The notes beneath the pieces are model-generated. The model ran no database searches and was not told the DNA's origin. It saw nothing but the letters and a program-made list of their open reading frames with translations. Positions 10,443 through 19,499 of a stretch of DNA of 64,000 bases are shown one piece after another (the stretch's first letter is position 1; every line of letters starts with the position of its first letter). Source of the DNA: Rhizobiales bacterium 62-17 (lineage in GTDB: Bacteria; Pseudomonadota; Alphaproteobacteria; Rhizobiales; Beijerinckiaceae); the NCBI GenBank assembly GCA_001898965.1, contig MKVW01000009.1, forward strand, positions 395,744 to 459,743. The letters run 5' to 3'. The position numbers were made by a program, and so were the translations under genes.

Positions 10443-11714
10443 ATGACACCTTTCGAATATCGGCACGGCACCTTGCATGCCGAAGCTGTCGACGTGCGTG
10501 ACATCGCCGCCGAACTGCCGACGCCGTTCTATTGCTATTCGACTTCGGCAATCGAAGCGCGCTATCGCGCCTTCACCCAGGCCTTCGCCGGCACCGACGC
10601 GCTCGTCTGCTTCGCCATGAAGGCCAATTCCAACCAGGCCGTGCTGAAACTCCTGAGCCGTCTTGGCGCTGGCATGGACGTGGTGTCGGAAGGCGAATTG
10701 CGCCGCGCCATCGCCGCTGGCGTGCCGGGCAAGAAGATCACCTTCTCCGGCGTCGGCAAGACCGAAGCGGAAATCAACTTGGCCCTGCAAACCGGCATCT
10801 TCTGCTTCAACGTCGAATCCGAGCCCGAACTCGAATTGATCTCGCGCATCGCCAAGGCGCGTGGCCAGACCGCGCATGTCTCGCTGCGCGTCAATCCGAA
10901 TGTCGATGCCAAGACGCATGAGAAGATTTCGACCGGCAAGTCGGAAAACAAGTTCGGCATTCCCCTTGTGCAGGCGCGCGAAGTCTATGCGCGCGCTGCC
11001 AAACTGCCCGGCATCAAGGTGACGGGCATCGACATGCACATCGGCTCGCAGATCACCGATCTCACGCCCTTCGATGAAGCTTTCGCTCTGCTCTCCGACT
11101 TGGTGCGCACCTTGCGTGGCGATGGCCACGCGATCGATCACATCGATCTGGGCGGCGGTCTCGGCATCGCCTATCGCGGATCCGACCCGGAAGACGAAAC
11201 GCAGCCGGAGAAGTATGCGGCGATCGTGCGCAAGCACACCCACAATCTCGGCTGCAAACTGGTGTTCGAACCGGGCCGTTTTCTCGTCGGCAATGCCGGC
11301 ATTCTCGTCACCAGCGTGCTCTATCTGAAGCACGGCGACGGCAAGAATTTCCTCATCGTCGACGGGGCGATGAACGATCTGATCCGCCCGACGCTCTATC
11401 ACGCCTACCATCGCGTCCGGCCGATCAAGGAAACGGCTGCGGATGCGGCGATGATCTATGCCGATATCGTCGGCCCGGTCTGCGAGACCGGCGACTATCT
11501 CGCCCTCCACCGCCGGCTGCCGGAAATGGACCCGGGCGACCTGCTGGCGGTTCTCTCCGCCGGCGCCTATGGCGCGGTTCAGGCCGGCACCTACAATTCG
11601 CGCCTGCTGGTGCCGGAAGTGCTGGTCAACGGCGACAAATGGGCGGTGGTGCGCCCGCGCCAGACCTTCGACGATTTGATCGGCCTCGACCGGACGCCGA
11701 ACTGGCTCGCCTAG
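10443..11714 (+). CDS. lysA: Diaminopimelate decarboxylase
   Basis: PLP-dependent fold-type III enzyme converting meso-diaminopimelate to lysine. 423 residues. The PLP lysine is K60 in CFAMKANSN. The glycine-rich phosphate-binding GGGLGI lies around 237-242, and the C-terminal substrate motif GPVCETGDYL is present (about 345-354). The start ATG 10443 follows the lipoprotein gene by 22 bp. Its TAG stop is the first three bases of a repeat-A copy. Confidence 0.97.
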   Translation: MTPFEYRHGTLHAEAVDVRDIAAELPTPFYCYSTSAIEARYRAFTQAFAGTDALVCFAMKANSNQAVLKLLSRLGAGMDVVSEGELRRAIAAGVPGKKITFSGVGKTEAEINLALQTGIFCFNVESEPELELISRIAKARGQTAHVSLRVNPNVDAKTHEKISTGKSENKFGIPLVQAREVYARAAKLPGIKVTGIDMHIGSQITDLTPFDEAFALLSDLVRTLRGDGHAIDHIDLGGGLGIAYRGSDPEDETQPEKYAAIVRKHTHNLGCKLVFEPGRFLVGNAGILVTSVLYLKHGDGKNFLIVDGAMNDLIRPTLYHAYHRVRPIKETAADAAMIYADIVGPVCETGDYLALHRRLPEMDPGDLLAVLSAGAYGAVQAGTYNSRLLVPEVLVNGDKWAVVRPRQTFDDLIGLDRTPNWLA

Positions 11715-11812
11715 AGCAAATGACGTTTCGGTAGAAACGTGATTTGCTTAGATTCTCTTATTTGGACGCGTCTTCATGGCGCTCGACTACGTCGAGCTGT
11801 GAAACGCTATAA
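11712..11812 (+). repeat. Dispersed repeat family A, full copy
   Basis: Begins with tagagcaaat, overlapping the lysA stop codon, continues with the hairpin acgtttcggtagaaacgt, then gacgcgtcttcatggcgctc and ends gaaacgctat. The same block order is seen at 16388-16489, and in reverse orientation at 18309-18405. The remaining 170 bp to the next gene shows nothing recognisable. Confidence 0.8.
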
Positions 11813-11981
11813 AACCGGCAAAACCCCGGAATAGGCTCAGAAATGTCCCGGTGCCACGCTGGCGACGCCGGGTGAACACATTCACGTCAAGACCTGGCGA
11901 ACAATATGCATCCGTGGGGAACGCGTGTTAGCCTACCCCCATTAGCTTTGTGCGGCGCGATCGCCGCTCCAGGAGTTCCTA

Positions 11982-14648
11982 TTGCAGGACCGGAACGCCA
12001 GTAGCTCCTTGACCCAACGGCTCGATCGCCTGGCCCGCGTCGCCGGGCTGACTTTGTCATGGGAGCGGCTGTGGCCGCCGCTCCTGGCGCTCGGCGTCAT
12101 CGTCGCGCTGTTCCTCACCGTGTCCTGGCTCGGCCTGTGGCTGCATCTGCCGCGCTGGGGCCGGATTTCCGGTCTCATCGTCTTCGCCGCGCTGCTCGCC
12201 TGGCCGGCCTGGCTGTTCTGGCGCGTGCGCCTGCCCTCGCGCGCCGAGGCGCTCGACCGTATCGACCGCGATTCCGGCCTGCCGCATCGCCCCGCCGCCA
12301 CCCTCGACGATCAACTCGCCAATGCCACCGCCGATCCCGCCACCCGGGCGCTGTGGCGCATTCACCTGCAGCGGGCGGCACAGACGGCCTCGCAATTCAA
12401 GATTGCCTCGCCCTCGCCCGGCGTTTCGCGCTTCGATCGCTATGCGGTGCGCGGCGGCGTGCTGCTCGCGCTGATCGCCTCGGCCTTCATCGCCGGACCG
12501 GAGAAATATCCGCGCGTTCTCGCCGCCTTCGATTTCAACGCCGCCGGTTCCATTTCGCAGGGCTATCGCCTCGACGCCTGGATCGATCCGCCGGCCTATA
12601 CGGGCCGCGCACCGCAAGTGCTACGCCTGCAGGATGAAACCGGCGCCCGCCCGGGCAATGTCGCGCAGAAGATCCAGGCGCCGGCCGGCTCCACCATCAT
12701 CATGCGCGCGTCCGATGGCGCCGGCGTCAGCGCCGAGATCAAGGGCGGCATCGTCGACAAGGCAGACGAAGAAAAGGCCGAGGACAAGAACAACGACAAG
12801 ACCAAGCCGGCAACCAACCGCGCGGTCGCCGATGCCAAGCGTTCCGATCAGGAGAAGCGCTGGTCGCTGCGCGCCGACGGCACGCTGACCCTGCGTCGTC
12901 TCGGCTCCACCATCGCCACCTTCGACATTTCAGCCATCGCCGATCGGCCGCCGGTGATCACCTTGAAAGGCGAACCGAAGAGCAACGCGCGCGGCTCCCT
13001 GACGCTCTCCTACAAGATCGAGGATGATTACGGTGTCGTCGGCGCCGAAGCCGAATTCAGCAAGCCGTCGCTGCGCGGCAAGCCGGTCACCGGCCGCATG
13101 CTTTACGACGCACCGAAAATGCCGCTCGCTCTCGCGCAAGGCCCCGGCGGCCTGGGCGATGGCGAGACGACGGGCGATCTCTCCGAACATCCCTGGGCCG
13201 GCGCACAAGTCACCATGAGCCTGATGGCGCGCGATGAAGCCGGCAATACCGGCCATAGCGATCCGGTGGAATTGACGCTGCCGCAACGCACTTTCGTCAA
13301 GCCGCTCGCCCGCGCGCTCGTCGAACAGCGCCGCAATCTCGTCTTCGCGCCCGACAACCGCGCCCGCGTCATGGCGGCGATGGAAGGCTTGATGATCGAG
13401 CCGGAAAAATTCCAGACCGGCACCTCGGTTTATCTCGGCCTCTATGCCATCGCCAAACGGCTGCAAGCGGCACGCACCGACGATCAATTGCGCGACACCG
13501 CCGACCTGATGTGGGAAATGGCGCTGCGGCTTGAGGAAGGCGATCTGACCGGCGCCGAACGCGATCTGCGCGCCGCGCAGCAAGCCTTACGCGATGCGAT
13601 GAATCGCGGCGCCTCCGACGAGGAATTGCGCAAGCTGATGGATCAGCTGCGCGCGGCGCTCGACAAGTTCATGCAGGAACTGGCCGAGCGTCAGATGCGC
13701 GACGGCGACCAGCAAGCCGACAATCAGCAGCCCGACCCGAACACGCGTTTCATCACGCCGCAGGATCTGCGCTCCATGCTCGATCGCATGGAGGACATGG
13801 CGCGCAACGGCAATATGGCCGACGCCCAGCGCATGCTCGATCAATTGCAGAACATGCTCGAGAATCTGCAAACGGCGCGCCGCCAGAGCCAGCAGAATTC
13901 CGCGCAGCGCGAAATGAACCGCGCGCTCAACCAGCTCGACCAGATGATGCGCGACCAGCAGGAATTGCGCGACGACACCTATGGCGAAAGCCAGGGCCGG
14001 CCACGCCAACGCGCCCAGCGCAATCAACAGCAGCGCCAGAACGGCCAGCAGCAGCGCGGCCAACGCCAGCAGGGCCAGCAGCAGCCGGGCCAACAGGGCG
14101 AAGGCGACGAACAGGACAATGCCGACAACCCGAACGGCCAGGGCCTGCAACAGCGCCAGGAAGCCCTGCGCAAGCAGTTGCAGGATTTGCAGCGGCGCAT
14201 GCGCGAAATGGGCCTGCCGCCGGAACAAGGTTTCTCCGACGCCGAAGACGCCATGAACGAGGCTGAACAGCAGCTCGGAGAGGGCTCGGGCGAGGGCCAG
14301 GGCAAGGCCGTGGGTTCGCAGGGCCGGGCGCTCGAAAGCCTGCGCAAGGGCGCCCAGTCGATGGCCCAACAGATGCAGCAGCAGGGCGGCCAGCCCGGCG
14401 AGCAGTCTGGAGGACCGGGCGATCCCAACGGACCCGGCCAGCGCGGCCGCGACGCCGCCCGCTCCGATCCGCTGGGCCGTGAATCGCGCGATCGCGGCGA
14501 CAATTCCCGCAGCCGCTACGATCCGCTCGGCGTGCCCGCCGCTCAGCGCGCCCAGCAGGTGCTGGAGGAGCTGCGCCGGCGCCTGGGCGACCAGACCCGC
14601 CCGCGCGAGGAACTGGACTATCTGGAGCGGCTGCTGCGACGTTATTGA
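11982..14648 (+). CDS. TIGR02302-type (DUF4175) large membrane protein with Gln-rich region
   Basis: 888 residues. The first third has hydrophobic helices at about 24-46, 54-72 and 150-168. A beta-rich central domain follows, then a long helical, glutamine/arginine-rich low-complexity region (about 540-850) with runs such as NQQQRQNGQQQRGQ. This architecture is that of the alphaproteobacterial TIGR02302/DUF4175 family, whose function is unknown. The start is a TTG at 11982 with a perfect AGGAG six bases upstream; no ATG fits. The glutamine-rich stretch at about 14000-14120 is built of imperfect cagcag/ggccag repeats. Confidence 0.85.
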   Translation: MQDRNASSSLTQRLDRLARVAGLTLSWERLWPPLLALGVIVALFLTVSWLGLWLHLPRWGRISGLIVFAALLAWPAWLFWRVRLPSRAEALDRIDRDSGLPHRPAATLDDQLANATADPATRALWRIHLQRAAQTASQFKIASPSPGVSRFDRYAVRGGVLLALIASAFIAGPEKYPRVLAAFDFNAAGSISQGYRLDAWIDPPAYTGRAPQVLRLQDETGARPGNVAQKIQAPAGSTIIMRASDGAGVSAEIKGGIVDKADEEKAEDKNNDKTKPATNRAVADAKRSDQEKRWSLRADGTLTLRRLGSTIATFDISAIADRPPVITLKGEPKSNARGSLTLSYKIEDDYGVVGAEAEFSKPSLRGKPVTGRMLYDAPKMPLALAQGPGGLGDGETTGDLSEHPWAGAQVTMSLMARDEAGNTGHSDPVELTLPQRTFVKPLARALVEQRRNLVFAPDNRARVMAAMEGLMIEPEKFQTGTSVYLGLYAIAKRLQAARTDDQLRDTADLMWEMALRLEEGDLTGAERDLRAAQQALRDAMNRGASDEELRKLMDQLRAALDKFMQELAERQMRDGDQQADNQQPDPNTRFITPQDLRSMLDRMEDMARNGNMADAQRMLDQLQNMLENLQTARRQSQQNSAQREMNRALNQLDQMMRDQQELRDDTYGESQGRPRQRAQRNQQQRQNGQQQRGQRQQGQQQPGQQGEGDEQDNADNPNGQGLQQRQEALRKQLQDLQRRMREMGLPPEQGFSDAEDAMNEAEQQLGEGSGEGQGKAVGSQGRALESLRKGAQSMAQQMQQQGGQPGEQSGGPGDPNGPGQRGRDAARSDPLGRESRDRGDNSRSRYDPLGVPAAQRAQQVLEELRRRLGDQTRPREELDYLERLLRRY

Positions 14649-14732
14649 GACTGTCGCGATCGGCTAAATTGCTGCACTTCCTCGCCAGCCATTCGAGCCT
14701 ATAATGAACTTCGCCGTGAGGAGCCGGCTTCC

Positions 14733-14921
14733 ATGATGACATCCGGCATACTTCCAGGGATCGCGGTCGGCGCCGTCGTCGTCGTTTTACTGCTCGGCCT
14801 GTTCAACATGCTGCGCGGCGGCGACCCCAATCTGTCGCAGAAATTGATGCGCTGGCGCGTCATTCTGCAATTCTTCGCGATTATCGTCGTGTTGGCCGTT
14901 CTGTGGTTTCGCGGCGGCTAG
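14733..14921 (+). CDS. HIG1-domain twin-transmembrane protein
   Basis: 62 residues: two hydrophobic helices (about 8-27 and 44-58) joined by a short loop RGGDPNLSQKLMRWRV, the conserved hypoxia-induced-gene-1 (HIG1) pattern. Bacterial members are small inner-membrane proteins; the eukaryotic relatives bind respiratory supercomplexes, so a link to cytochrome oxidase is possible but not shown. It sits just upstream of the cobalamin adenosyltransferase gene, a neighbourhood I recall from other Rhizobiales. The TAG stop overlaps the start of a degenerate repeat-A copy. Confidence 0.8.
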   Translation: MMTSGILPGIAVGAVVVVLLLGLFNMLRGGDPNLSQKLMRWRVILQFFAIIVVLAVLWFRGG

Positions 14922-14975
14922 AGCACGTTTCAAGCGAACGCCTCACCCATTCCATCGCACGCCGAAACGTTATAG
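14919..14975 (+). repeat. Dispersed repeat family A, degenerate copy
   Basis: Starts tagagcacgtttc at the HIG1 gene stop codon and ends cgaaacgttatag. Both ends match the family but the middle is diverged. Called from the two ends and from its position directly at a stop codon, as in the lysA and rhomboid copies. Confidence 0.5.
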
Positions 14976-15032
14976 GGCGTTAGCGGGTCTGCGAGACCGG
15001 GTTGGTCCGCAGATAAGCGCCGGGAGGTCAGC

Positions 15033-15614
15033 ATGGTCGTACTCAACCGCATCTACACGCGCACCGGCGATGACGGCTCGACCGCCCTTGGCACCGGCGA
15101 GCGCCGCGCCAAATACGACCTGCGCATCGAAGCCTTCGGCACGATCGACGAGACCAATGCCGCCATCGGCGTCGCCCGCCTCACCGCGCCGCAGGAAGAC
15201 GAAACGCTCGACGCCATCCTCGGCCGCATCCAAAATGATCTGTTCGATCTCGGCGCCGATCTGTGCACGCCGCCCGTCGATCGCGATCTCGGTTACGAAC
15301 CGCTGCGCATCATCCAGACACAGGTCGAGCGCCTCGAAACCGAGATCGATCAGCTCAACGGTCATCTCGAACCGCTGCGCTCCTTTGTGCTGCCCGGCGG
15401 CACGCCGACATCAGCCGCATTGCACGTGGCACGCACCATCTGCCGGCGCGCCGAACGGCGCATGGTGGAACTGGTGGCCCGGCCGGACGAAACGGTCGGC
15501 GCGCCGGCGCTGAAATATGTCAACCGCCTCTCCGATCTGCTCTTTGTCGCGTCGCGCTATTGCAACTGGAAAGCCAAGGGCGACGTCTTGTGGACGCCGG
15601 GCGGAAACCGCTAG
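15033..15614 (+). CDS. Cob(I)alamin adenosyltransferase, PduO type
   Basis: 193 residues. The N-terminal ATP-binding motif is RTGDDGSTALGTGERRAK (about 9-26) with DETNAAIG at 44-51, and the C-terminal block is VLPGGTPTSAALHVARTICRRAERR (about 125-149). The enzyme makes adenosylcobalamin, the cofactor of methylmalonyl-CoA and ethylmalonyl-CoA mutases. That fits the ethylmalonyl-CoA pathway gene mcd at 36 kb and the nearby etfBA and 3-hydroxybutyryl-CoA dehydrogenase genes. The ATG at 15033 has GGGAGG a few bases upstream. Confidence 0.93.
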   Translation: MVVLNRIYTRTGDDGSTALGTGERRAKYDLRIEAFGTIDETNAAIGVARLTAPQEDETLDAILGRIQNDLFDLGADLCTPPVDRDLGYEPLRIIQTQVERLETEIDQLNGHLEPLRSFVLPGGTPTSAALHVARTICRRAERRMVELVARPDETVGAPALKYVNRLSDLLFVASRYCNWKAKGDVLWTPGGNR

Positions 15615-15692
15615 CTTAAACGCTCCTCATATCCAGTATTGACGCGTTTTCTTCACGCGAACCGGCATCCACTTCGCTTGAAAACGCCATAG
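15612..15692 (+). repeat. Dispersed repeat family A, Bradyrhizobium-like variant
   Basis: Runs from the TAG stop of the adenosyltransferase gene (tagcttaaacgctcc) through gacgcgttttcttcacgcga and cacttcgcttgaaaacgcca to tag. I recall this variant as very abundant in Bradyrhizobium-type genomes. Its right end merges into the AGGAG ribosome site of the rhomboid gene, so almost the whole intergenic space is the repeat. Confidence 0.75.
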
Positions 15693-15700
15693 GAGTGTCC

Positions 15701-16390
15701 GTGTTCATTCCGCTCTACGACGGCGTGGAACTGCGCTATCTCAAACGCCCGATCGCGACCTATGTTTTGCTCGGCCTCAACGTCTTCGTCTATCTGACGA
15801 TCGCCACCGGCCTCATCGGCAGCCCGCAAAATGTTGGCCTCGGGCTTGGCATGATCCCCGCCGTCCTGTTCGGCACGGCCGTCATCGATCAGGCCATCGC
15901 CCATGTGCCGACCTGGGCGACCCTGATCACCAGCCTCTTCGTCCACGGCGGGTTTTTTCATCTCGCCGGCAACATGCTGTTCCTTTGGGTGTTCGGCGAC
16001 AATGTCGAGGACGCGATGGGCTCGCTGCGCTTCACCCTCTTCTATCTGCTGAGCGGCATCGCCGGCTGCCTGCTCTATGCCTTCCTCGATCCGCAGTCCC
16101 AGGCGCCGCTGATCGGCGCCTCGGGCGCGATTTCCGGTGTCGTCGTCGCCTATGTAATCTTCTATCCGCGCGTCCACGTCTTCGTGCTGGCTTTTGCCTG
16201 GCTGCCGCTGTCGATCACCGCGCTCTACATCATCCTCGCCTGGATCACCCTCCAGGTCGGATCGGCGCTGTTCAGCGCCGATCAGGCCACCGGCTGGTGG
16301 GCGCATGTCGGCGGCCTCATCGCCGGCGCCGCGCTGACGCCGCTGCTGCGCCGGCCGCAAGTTCCGCTTTTTGGCAAACGCACCGCCTAG
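15701..16390 (+). CDS. Rhomboid family intramembrane serine protease
   Basis: 229 residues and six or more hydrophobic segments. The catalytic serine lies in GASGAISG (about 145-152) and the catalytic histidine in WWAHVGGL (about 203-210). The HGGFFHLAGNMLFLW block is the conserved His/Asn region of helix 2. Rhomboids cleave membrane-spanning substrates; none is known here. Start GTG 15701 is preferred (MFIPLYDGVELRY) because AGGAG (15691-15695) is then five bases upstream; GTG 15695 would overlap that site. The stop TAG leads directly into a repeat-A copy. Confidence 0.92.
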   Translation: MFIPLYDGVELRYLKRPIATYVLLGLNVFVYLTIATGLIGSPQNVGLGLGMIPAVLFGTAVIDQAIAHVPTWATLITSLFVHGGFFHLAGNMLFLWVFGDNVEDAMGSLRFTLFYLLSGIAGCLLYAFLDPQSQAPLIGASGAISGVVVAYVIFYPRVHVFVLAFAWLPLSITALYIILAWITLQVGSALFSADQATGWWAHVGGLIAGAALTPLLRRPQVPLFGKRTA

Positions 16391-16489
16391 AGCAAATTGC
16401 GTTTCGACAAAAACGCAATTTTGTCTAGGGCCTTTGTTTTGACGCGTCTTTGTGGCGTTTGACGCTTCCGGCAAACTGCAAAGCGCTAT
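16388..16489 (+). repeat. Dispersed repeat family A, full copy
   Basis: Begins tagagcaaattgcgtttcg at the rhomboid stop codon and forms the hairpin attgcgttt/aaacgcaat. It continues ttgacgcgtctttgtggcgt and ends aaagcgctat. It is the best-preserved plus-orientation copy and a near mirror of the copy at 18309-18405, which faces it across etfBA. Confidence 0.85.
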
Positions 16490-16605
16490 GAAACAAACGG
16501 TTGGCCAGGCTAACTTCACGTGCTGGCTTGGTGCGTTGACTTGGCCCCAGGCCACATTTACCAGAAACCCCCTACCATACGGGATCGCCTCCGGGAGAAC
16601 GCGGA

Positions 16606-17355
16606 ATGAAGATCATTGTGCCGGCGAAACGGGTCGTCGACTATAACGTCAAGGTTCGGGTCAAATCTGACGGCAGCGGCGTCGAACTGGCCAATGTAAA
16701 AATGTCGATGAACCCCTTCGACGAAATCGCCGTCGAAGAGGCGCTGCGCCTGAAAGAGGCCGGCAAGGCGACCGAAGTGGTCGTCGTCTCGATCGGCCCG
16801 GCGCAGGCCTCTGAAACCATCCGCACCGGTCTCGCCATGGGCGCCGACCGCGGCATTCTGGTGAAGGCCGACGGCGTGGTGGAACCGCTGGCGGTCGCCA
16901 AGATCCTCAAGGGCGTCATCGACGCCGAACAGCCCGGCCTTGTCATCTTGGGCAAACAGGCCATCGACGACGACAGCAATCAGACCGGCCAGATGCTCGC
17001 CGCGCTGCTCGGCTGGAGCCAGGGCACGTTCGCCTCCAAAGTCGTCATCGGCGACGGCTCCGTCGACGTGACGCGCGAAGTCGACGGCGGCTTGCAGACG
17101 GTGACGTTGAAACTGCCGGCGGTGGTCACCACCGACCTGCGCCTCAACGAGCCTCGCTATGCCTCGCTGCCCAACATCATGAAGGCGAAGAAGAAGCCGA
17201 TCGATGAAAAGACGGCGGCCGATTACGGCGTCGACACGGCGCCGCGCCTGAAAGTGCTCAAGACGACGGAACCGGCCGGACGCAAGGCCGGCGTGAAAGT
17301 CGGCTCGGTCGCCGAGCTTGTCGCCAAACTGAAAAACGAAGCGGGAGTGATCTAA
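16606..17355 (+). CDS. etfB: Electron transfer flavoprotein beta subunit
   Basis: 249 residues; starts [19 protein letters not shown] and contains the family motif VNPFDEIA-like [17 protein letters not shown] (about 37-53). With EtfA it binds FAD and AMP and passes electrons from acyl-CoA dehydrogenases, such as Mcd encoded at 36 kb, to ETF-ubiquinone oxidoreductase. Its TAA stop directly abuts the etfA ATG, so the two are translationally coupled. ATG 16606 is preceded by GGGAGAACGCGG. Confidence 0.97.
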   Translation: MKIIVPAKRVVDYNVKVRVKSDGSGVELANVKMSMNPFDEIAVEEALRLKEAGKATEVVVVSIGPAQASETIRTGLAMGADRGILVKADGVVEPLAVAKILKGVIDAEQPGLVILGKQAIDDDSNQTGQMLAALLGWSQGTFASKVVIGDGSVDVTREVDGGLQTVTLKLPAVVTTDLRLNEPRYASLPNIMKAKKKPIDEKTAADYGVDTAPRLKVLKTTEPAGRKAGVKVGSVAELVAKLKNEAGVI

Positions 17356-18300
17356 ATGACCACGCTTGTTCTGGCCGATCTCGCCAAGGATGCGCTCGGC
17401 GATGCCACCGCCAAGACACTGACCGCCGCCAAGGAACTCGGTGCGCCCGTGCATGTTCTCGTCGTCGGCCACAATTGCGCCGCCGCCGCCGATGCCGCCG
17501 CGAAACTCGACGGCGTGGCGAAGGTGCTCGTCGCCGATGACGCCATCTACGATCATCAGCTCGCCGAGCCTGTCGCCGCTTTGATCGTCGGCCTCGCCAA
17601 GGACTACATGGCCATCGTCTCCGCCGCGACGACGAGTGCCAAGAACATCATGCCGCGCGTCGCCGCTTTGCTCGACGTGATGCAGATTTCCGAAATCATC
17701 AAGGTCGTCTCACCCGACACGTTCGAGCGGCCGATCTACGCCGGCAACGCCATTCAGACCGTGCAGAGCGGCGAGAAGATCAAGGTCATCACCGTGCGCA
17801 CCGCCGCCTTCGCCGCGACCGGCGCGGGCGGTTCCGCACCCGTGGAGAAGGTCGCCGCCGCCGCCAATCCGGCGTTGTCGACGTTCAAGGACGAAGCGGT
17901 GGCGAAATCTGATCGTCCGGAACTGACCTCCGCGAAGATCATCATCTCGGGCGGCCGCGCCATGCAGAACGCCGAGAATTTCAAGAAATACATCGAGCCA
18001 GTGGCCGATCGCCTCGGCGCCGCCATGGGCGCCTCGCGCGCCGCCGTCGATGCGGGCTATGCCCCCAACGATTGGCAGGTGGGCCAGACCGGCAAGATCG
18101 TCGCGCCGCAGCTCTACATCGCGGCCGGCATTTCCGGCGCGATCCAGCATCTGGCCGGCATGAAGGACTCCAAGGTGATCGTCGCGATCAACAAGGACGA
18201 GGAAGCGCCGATCTTCCAGGTGGCGGATTACGGCCTTGTTGCCGATCTGTTTACCGCTTTGCCCGAACTTGCCCAAGAGTTGGACAAGATCAAGGGTTAG
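17356..18300 (+). CDS. etfA: Electron transfer flavoprotein alpha subunit
   Basis: 314 residues. The C-terminal FAD-binding domain is clear: [16 protein letters not shown] (about 189-204), followed by [17 protein letters not shown] and [20 protein letters not shown] (about 254-275), the ETF alpha signature. It partners EtfB as electron carrier for acyl-CoA oxidation. The start is the ATG immediately following the etfB stop. An inverted copy of repeat A separates it from the 3-hydroxybutyryl-CoA dehydrogenase gene. Confidence 0.97.
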   Translation: MTTLVLADLAKDALGDATAKTLTAAKELGAPVHVLVVGHNCAAAADAAAKLDGVAKVLVADDAIYDHQLAEPVAALIVGLAKDYMAIVSAATTSAKNIMPRVAALLDVMQISEIIKVVSPDTFERPIYAGNAIQTVQSGEKIKVITVRTAAFAATGAGGSAPVEKVAAAANPALSTFKDEAVAKSDRPELTSAKIIISGGRAMQNAENFKKYIEPVADRLGAAMGASRAAVDAGYAPNDWQVGQTGKIVAPQLYIAAGISGAIQHLAGMKDSKVIVAINKDEEAPIFQVADYGLVADLFTALPELAQELDKIKG

Positions 18301-18308
18301 TCTGGCCC

Positions 18309-18405
18309 ATAGCGTTTTGCAGTTTGACGCAGTCAAACGCCACAAAGACGCGTCAGAACTAGTATCCTGGGCAAAATTGCGTTTCTGTCGAAACGCAATT
18401 TGCTC
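18309..18405 (-). repeat. Dispersed repeat family A, full copy, inverted
   Basis: Read on the minus strand it gives gagcaaattgcgtttcgac, the hairpin aaacgcaat, then gacgcgtctttgtggcgttt and ends cgctat, the same as the 16388-16489 copy. The hairpin stem attgcgtttc/gaaacgcaat is 10 bp and perfect. It fills most of the etfA to 3-hydroxybutyryl-CoA dehydrogenase gap. Confidence 0.85.
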
Positions 18406-18488
18406 CAGCGGAGAGGCTGGCGCTGGACCTTCCCGGCGCTTGCCTTATGATTATGGCGATCAAGAAATTCGCCAGGCAAAAGGACACC

Positions 18489-19370
18489 ATGGCCCTCGAC
18501 GTCAAAAAGATCGGCATTATCGGTGCGGGACAAATGGGCAATGGCATTGCTCATGTCTGCGCGCTCGCGGGCATCGATGTCCGGCTCAATGACGTGTCAG
18601 AGGAGCGGGTGGCTGCCGGGCTGGCGACGATCAACGGCAATATGGCCCGTCAGATCGGCCGCGGCCAGCTCAGCGAAGTCGATCGCAAGGCCGCGCTCGA
18701 TCACATCGCGCCGTCGACCGATTTCAACGACCTGTCCGACTGCGATCTGGTGATCGAAGCCGCGACCGAGAACGAAGACACCAAGCGTAAGATTTTCGTG
18801 AAATTGTGCCCGTCGTTGCGGGCCGACGCGATCGTCGCCTCGAACACGTCGTCGATTTCGATCACCCGCCTGGCCTCGGTCACCGACCGGCCGGAGCGTT
18901 TCATCGGCATTCATTTCATGAATCCGGTGCCGGTGATGCAGCTCGTCGAGCTGATCCGCGGCATCGCCACCGACGACAGCACGTTCGAGAGCGCCAAGGG
19001 CTTCATCGAGAAGCTCGGCAAGACCTCCACCGTGTCGGAGGATTTCCCCGCCTTCATCGTCAACCGCATCCTGCTGCCGATGATCAACGAGGCGATTTAC
19101 ACGCTTTATGAAGGCGTTGGCTCGGTCGAGGCGATCGACACCGCCATGCGTCTGGGCGCCAACCACCCGATGGGTCCGCTGCAATTAGCCGATTTCATCG
19201 GCCTCGATACCTGCCTGTCCGTCATGCAGGTGCTGCATGAGGGGCTGGCGGATTCGAAATACCGGCCCTGTCCGCTGCTGGTGAAATATGTCGAAGCCGG
19301 CTGGCTCGGACGCAAGACCAAGCGCGGTTTCTACGATTATCGCTCCGGCAGCCCGGTTCCGACCCGCTGA
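18489..19370 (+). CDS. 3-hydroxybutyryl-CoA dehydrogenase
   Basis: 293 residues from ATG 18489. Rossmann nucleotide motif GIIGAGQMGNGIAHVCA (about 9-25). The catalytic histidine is in IGIHFMNPVPVMQLVE, followed by NRILLPMINEA and LGANHPMGPLQLADFIGLD, the 3-hydroxyacyl-CoA dehydrogenase signature. It interconverts acetoacetyl-CoA and 3-hydroxybutyryl-CoA, feeding the ethylmalonyl-CoA pathway or polyhydroxybutyrate turnover. The etfB-etfA-hbd order is common in Alphaproteobacteria. The frame extends to 18447 but AAAGGA precedes the ATG at 18489, where similarity begins. Gene names hbdA, hbd and paaH are all used for the family. Confidence 0.95.
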   Translation: MALDVKKIGIIGAGQMGNGIAHVCALAGIDVRLNDVSEERVAAGLATINGNMARQIGRGQLSEVDRKAALDHIAPSTDFNDLSDCDLVIEAATENEDTKRKIFVKLCPSLRADAIVASNTSSISITRLASVTDRPERFIGIHFMNPVPVMQLVELIRGIATDDSTFESAKGFIEKLGKTSTVSEDFPAFIVNRILLPMINEAIYTLYEGVGSVEAIDTAMRLGANHPMGPLQLADFIGLDTCLSVMQVLHEGLADSKYRPCPLLVKYVEAGWLGRKTKRGFYDYRSGSPVPTR

Positions 19371-19499
19371 TTCCGGCTGAATCTGCGAAATTCGGCCGCG
19401 ACATCTAGGGCCTTCACAAAGCCGTCATCCCACCTGTAGATTAATCTTCAGCGAGACCGGACGCGATTCTACTGTCCGGGTATCGAGAGGATTGCGGGA

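Noticed and set aside
14000-14150. Gln-rich stretch in the TIGR02302 gene as a sign of frameshift or sequencing error
   Set aside because: The reading frame stays open for 888 codons, codon use is normal and the low-complexity region is typical of this family.
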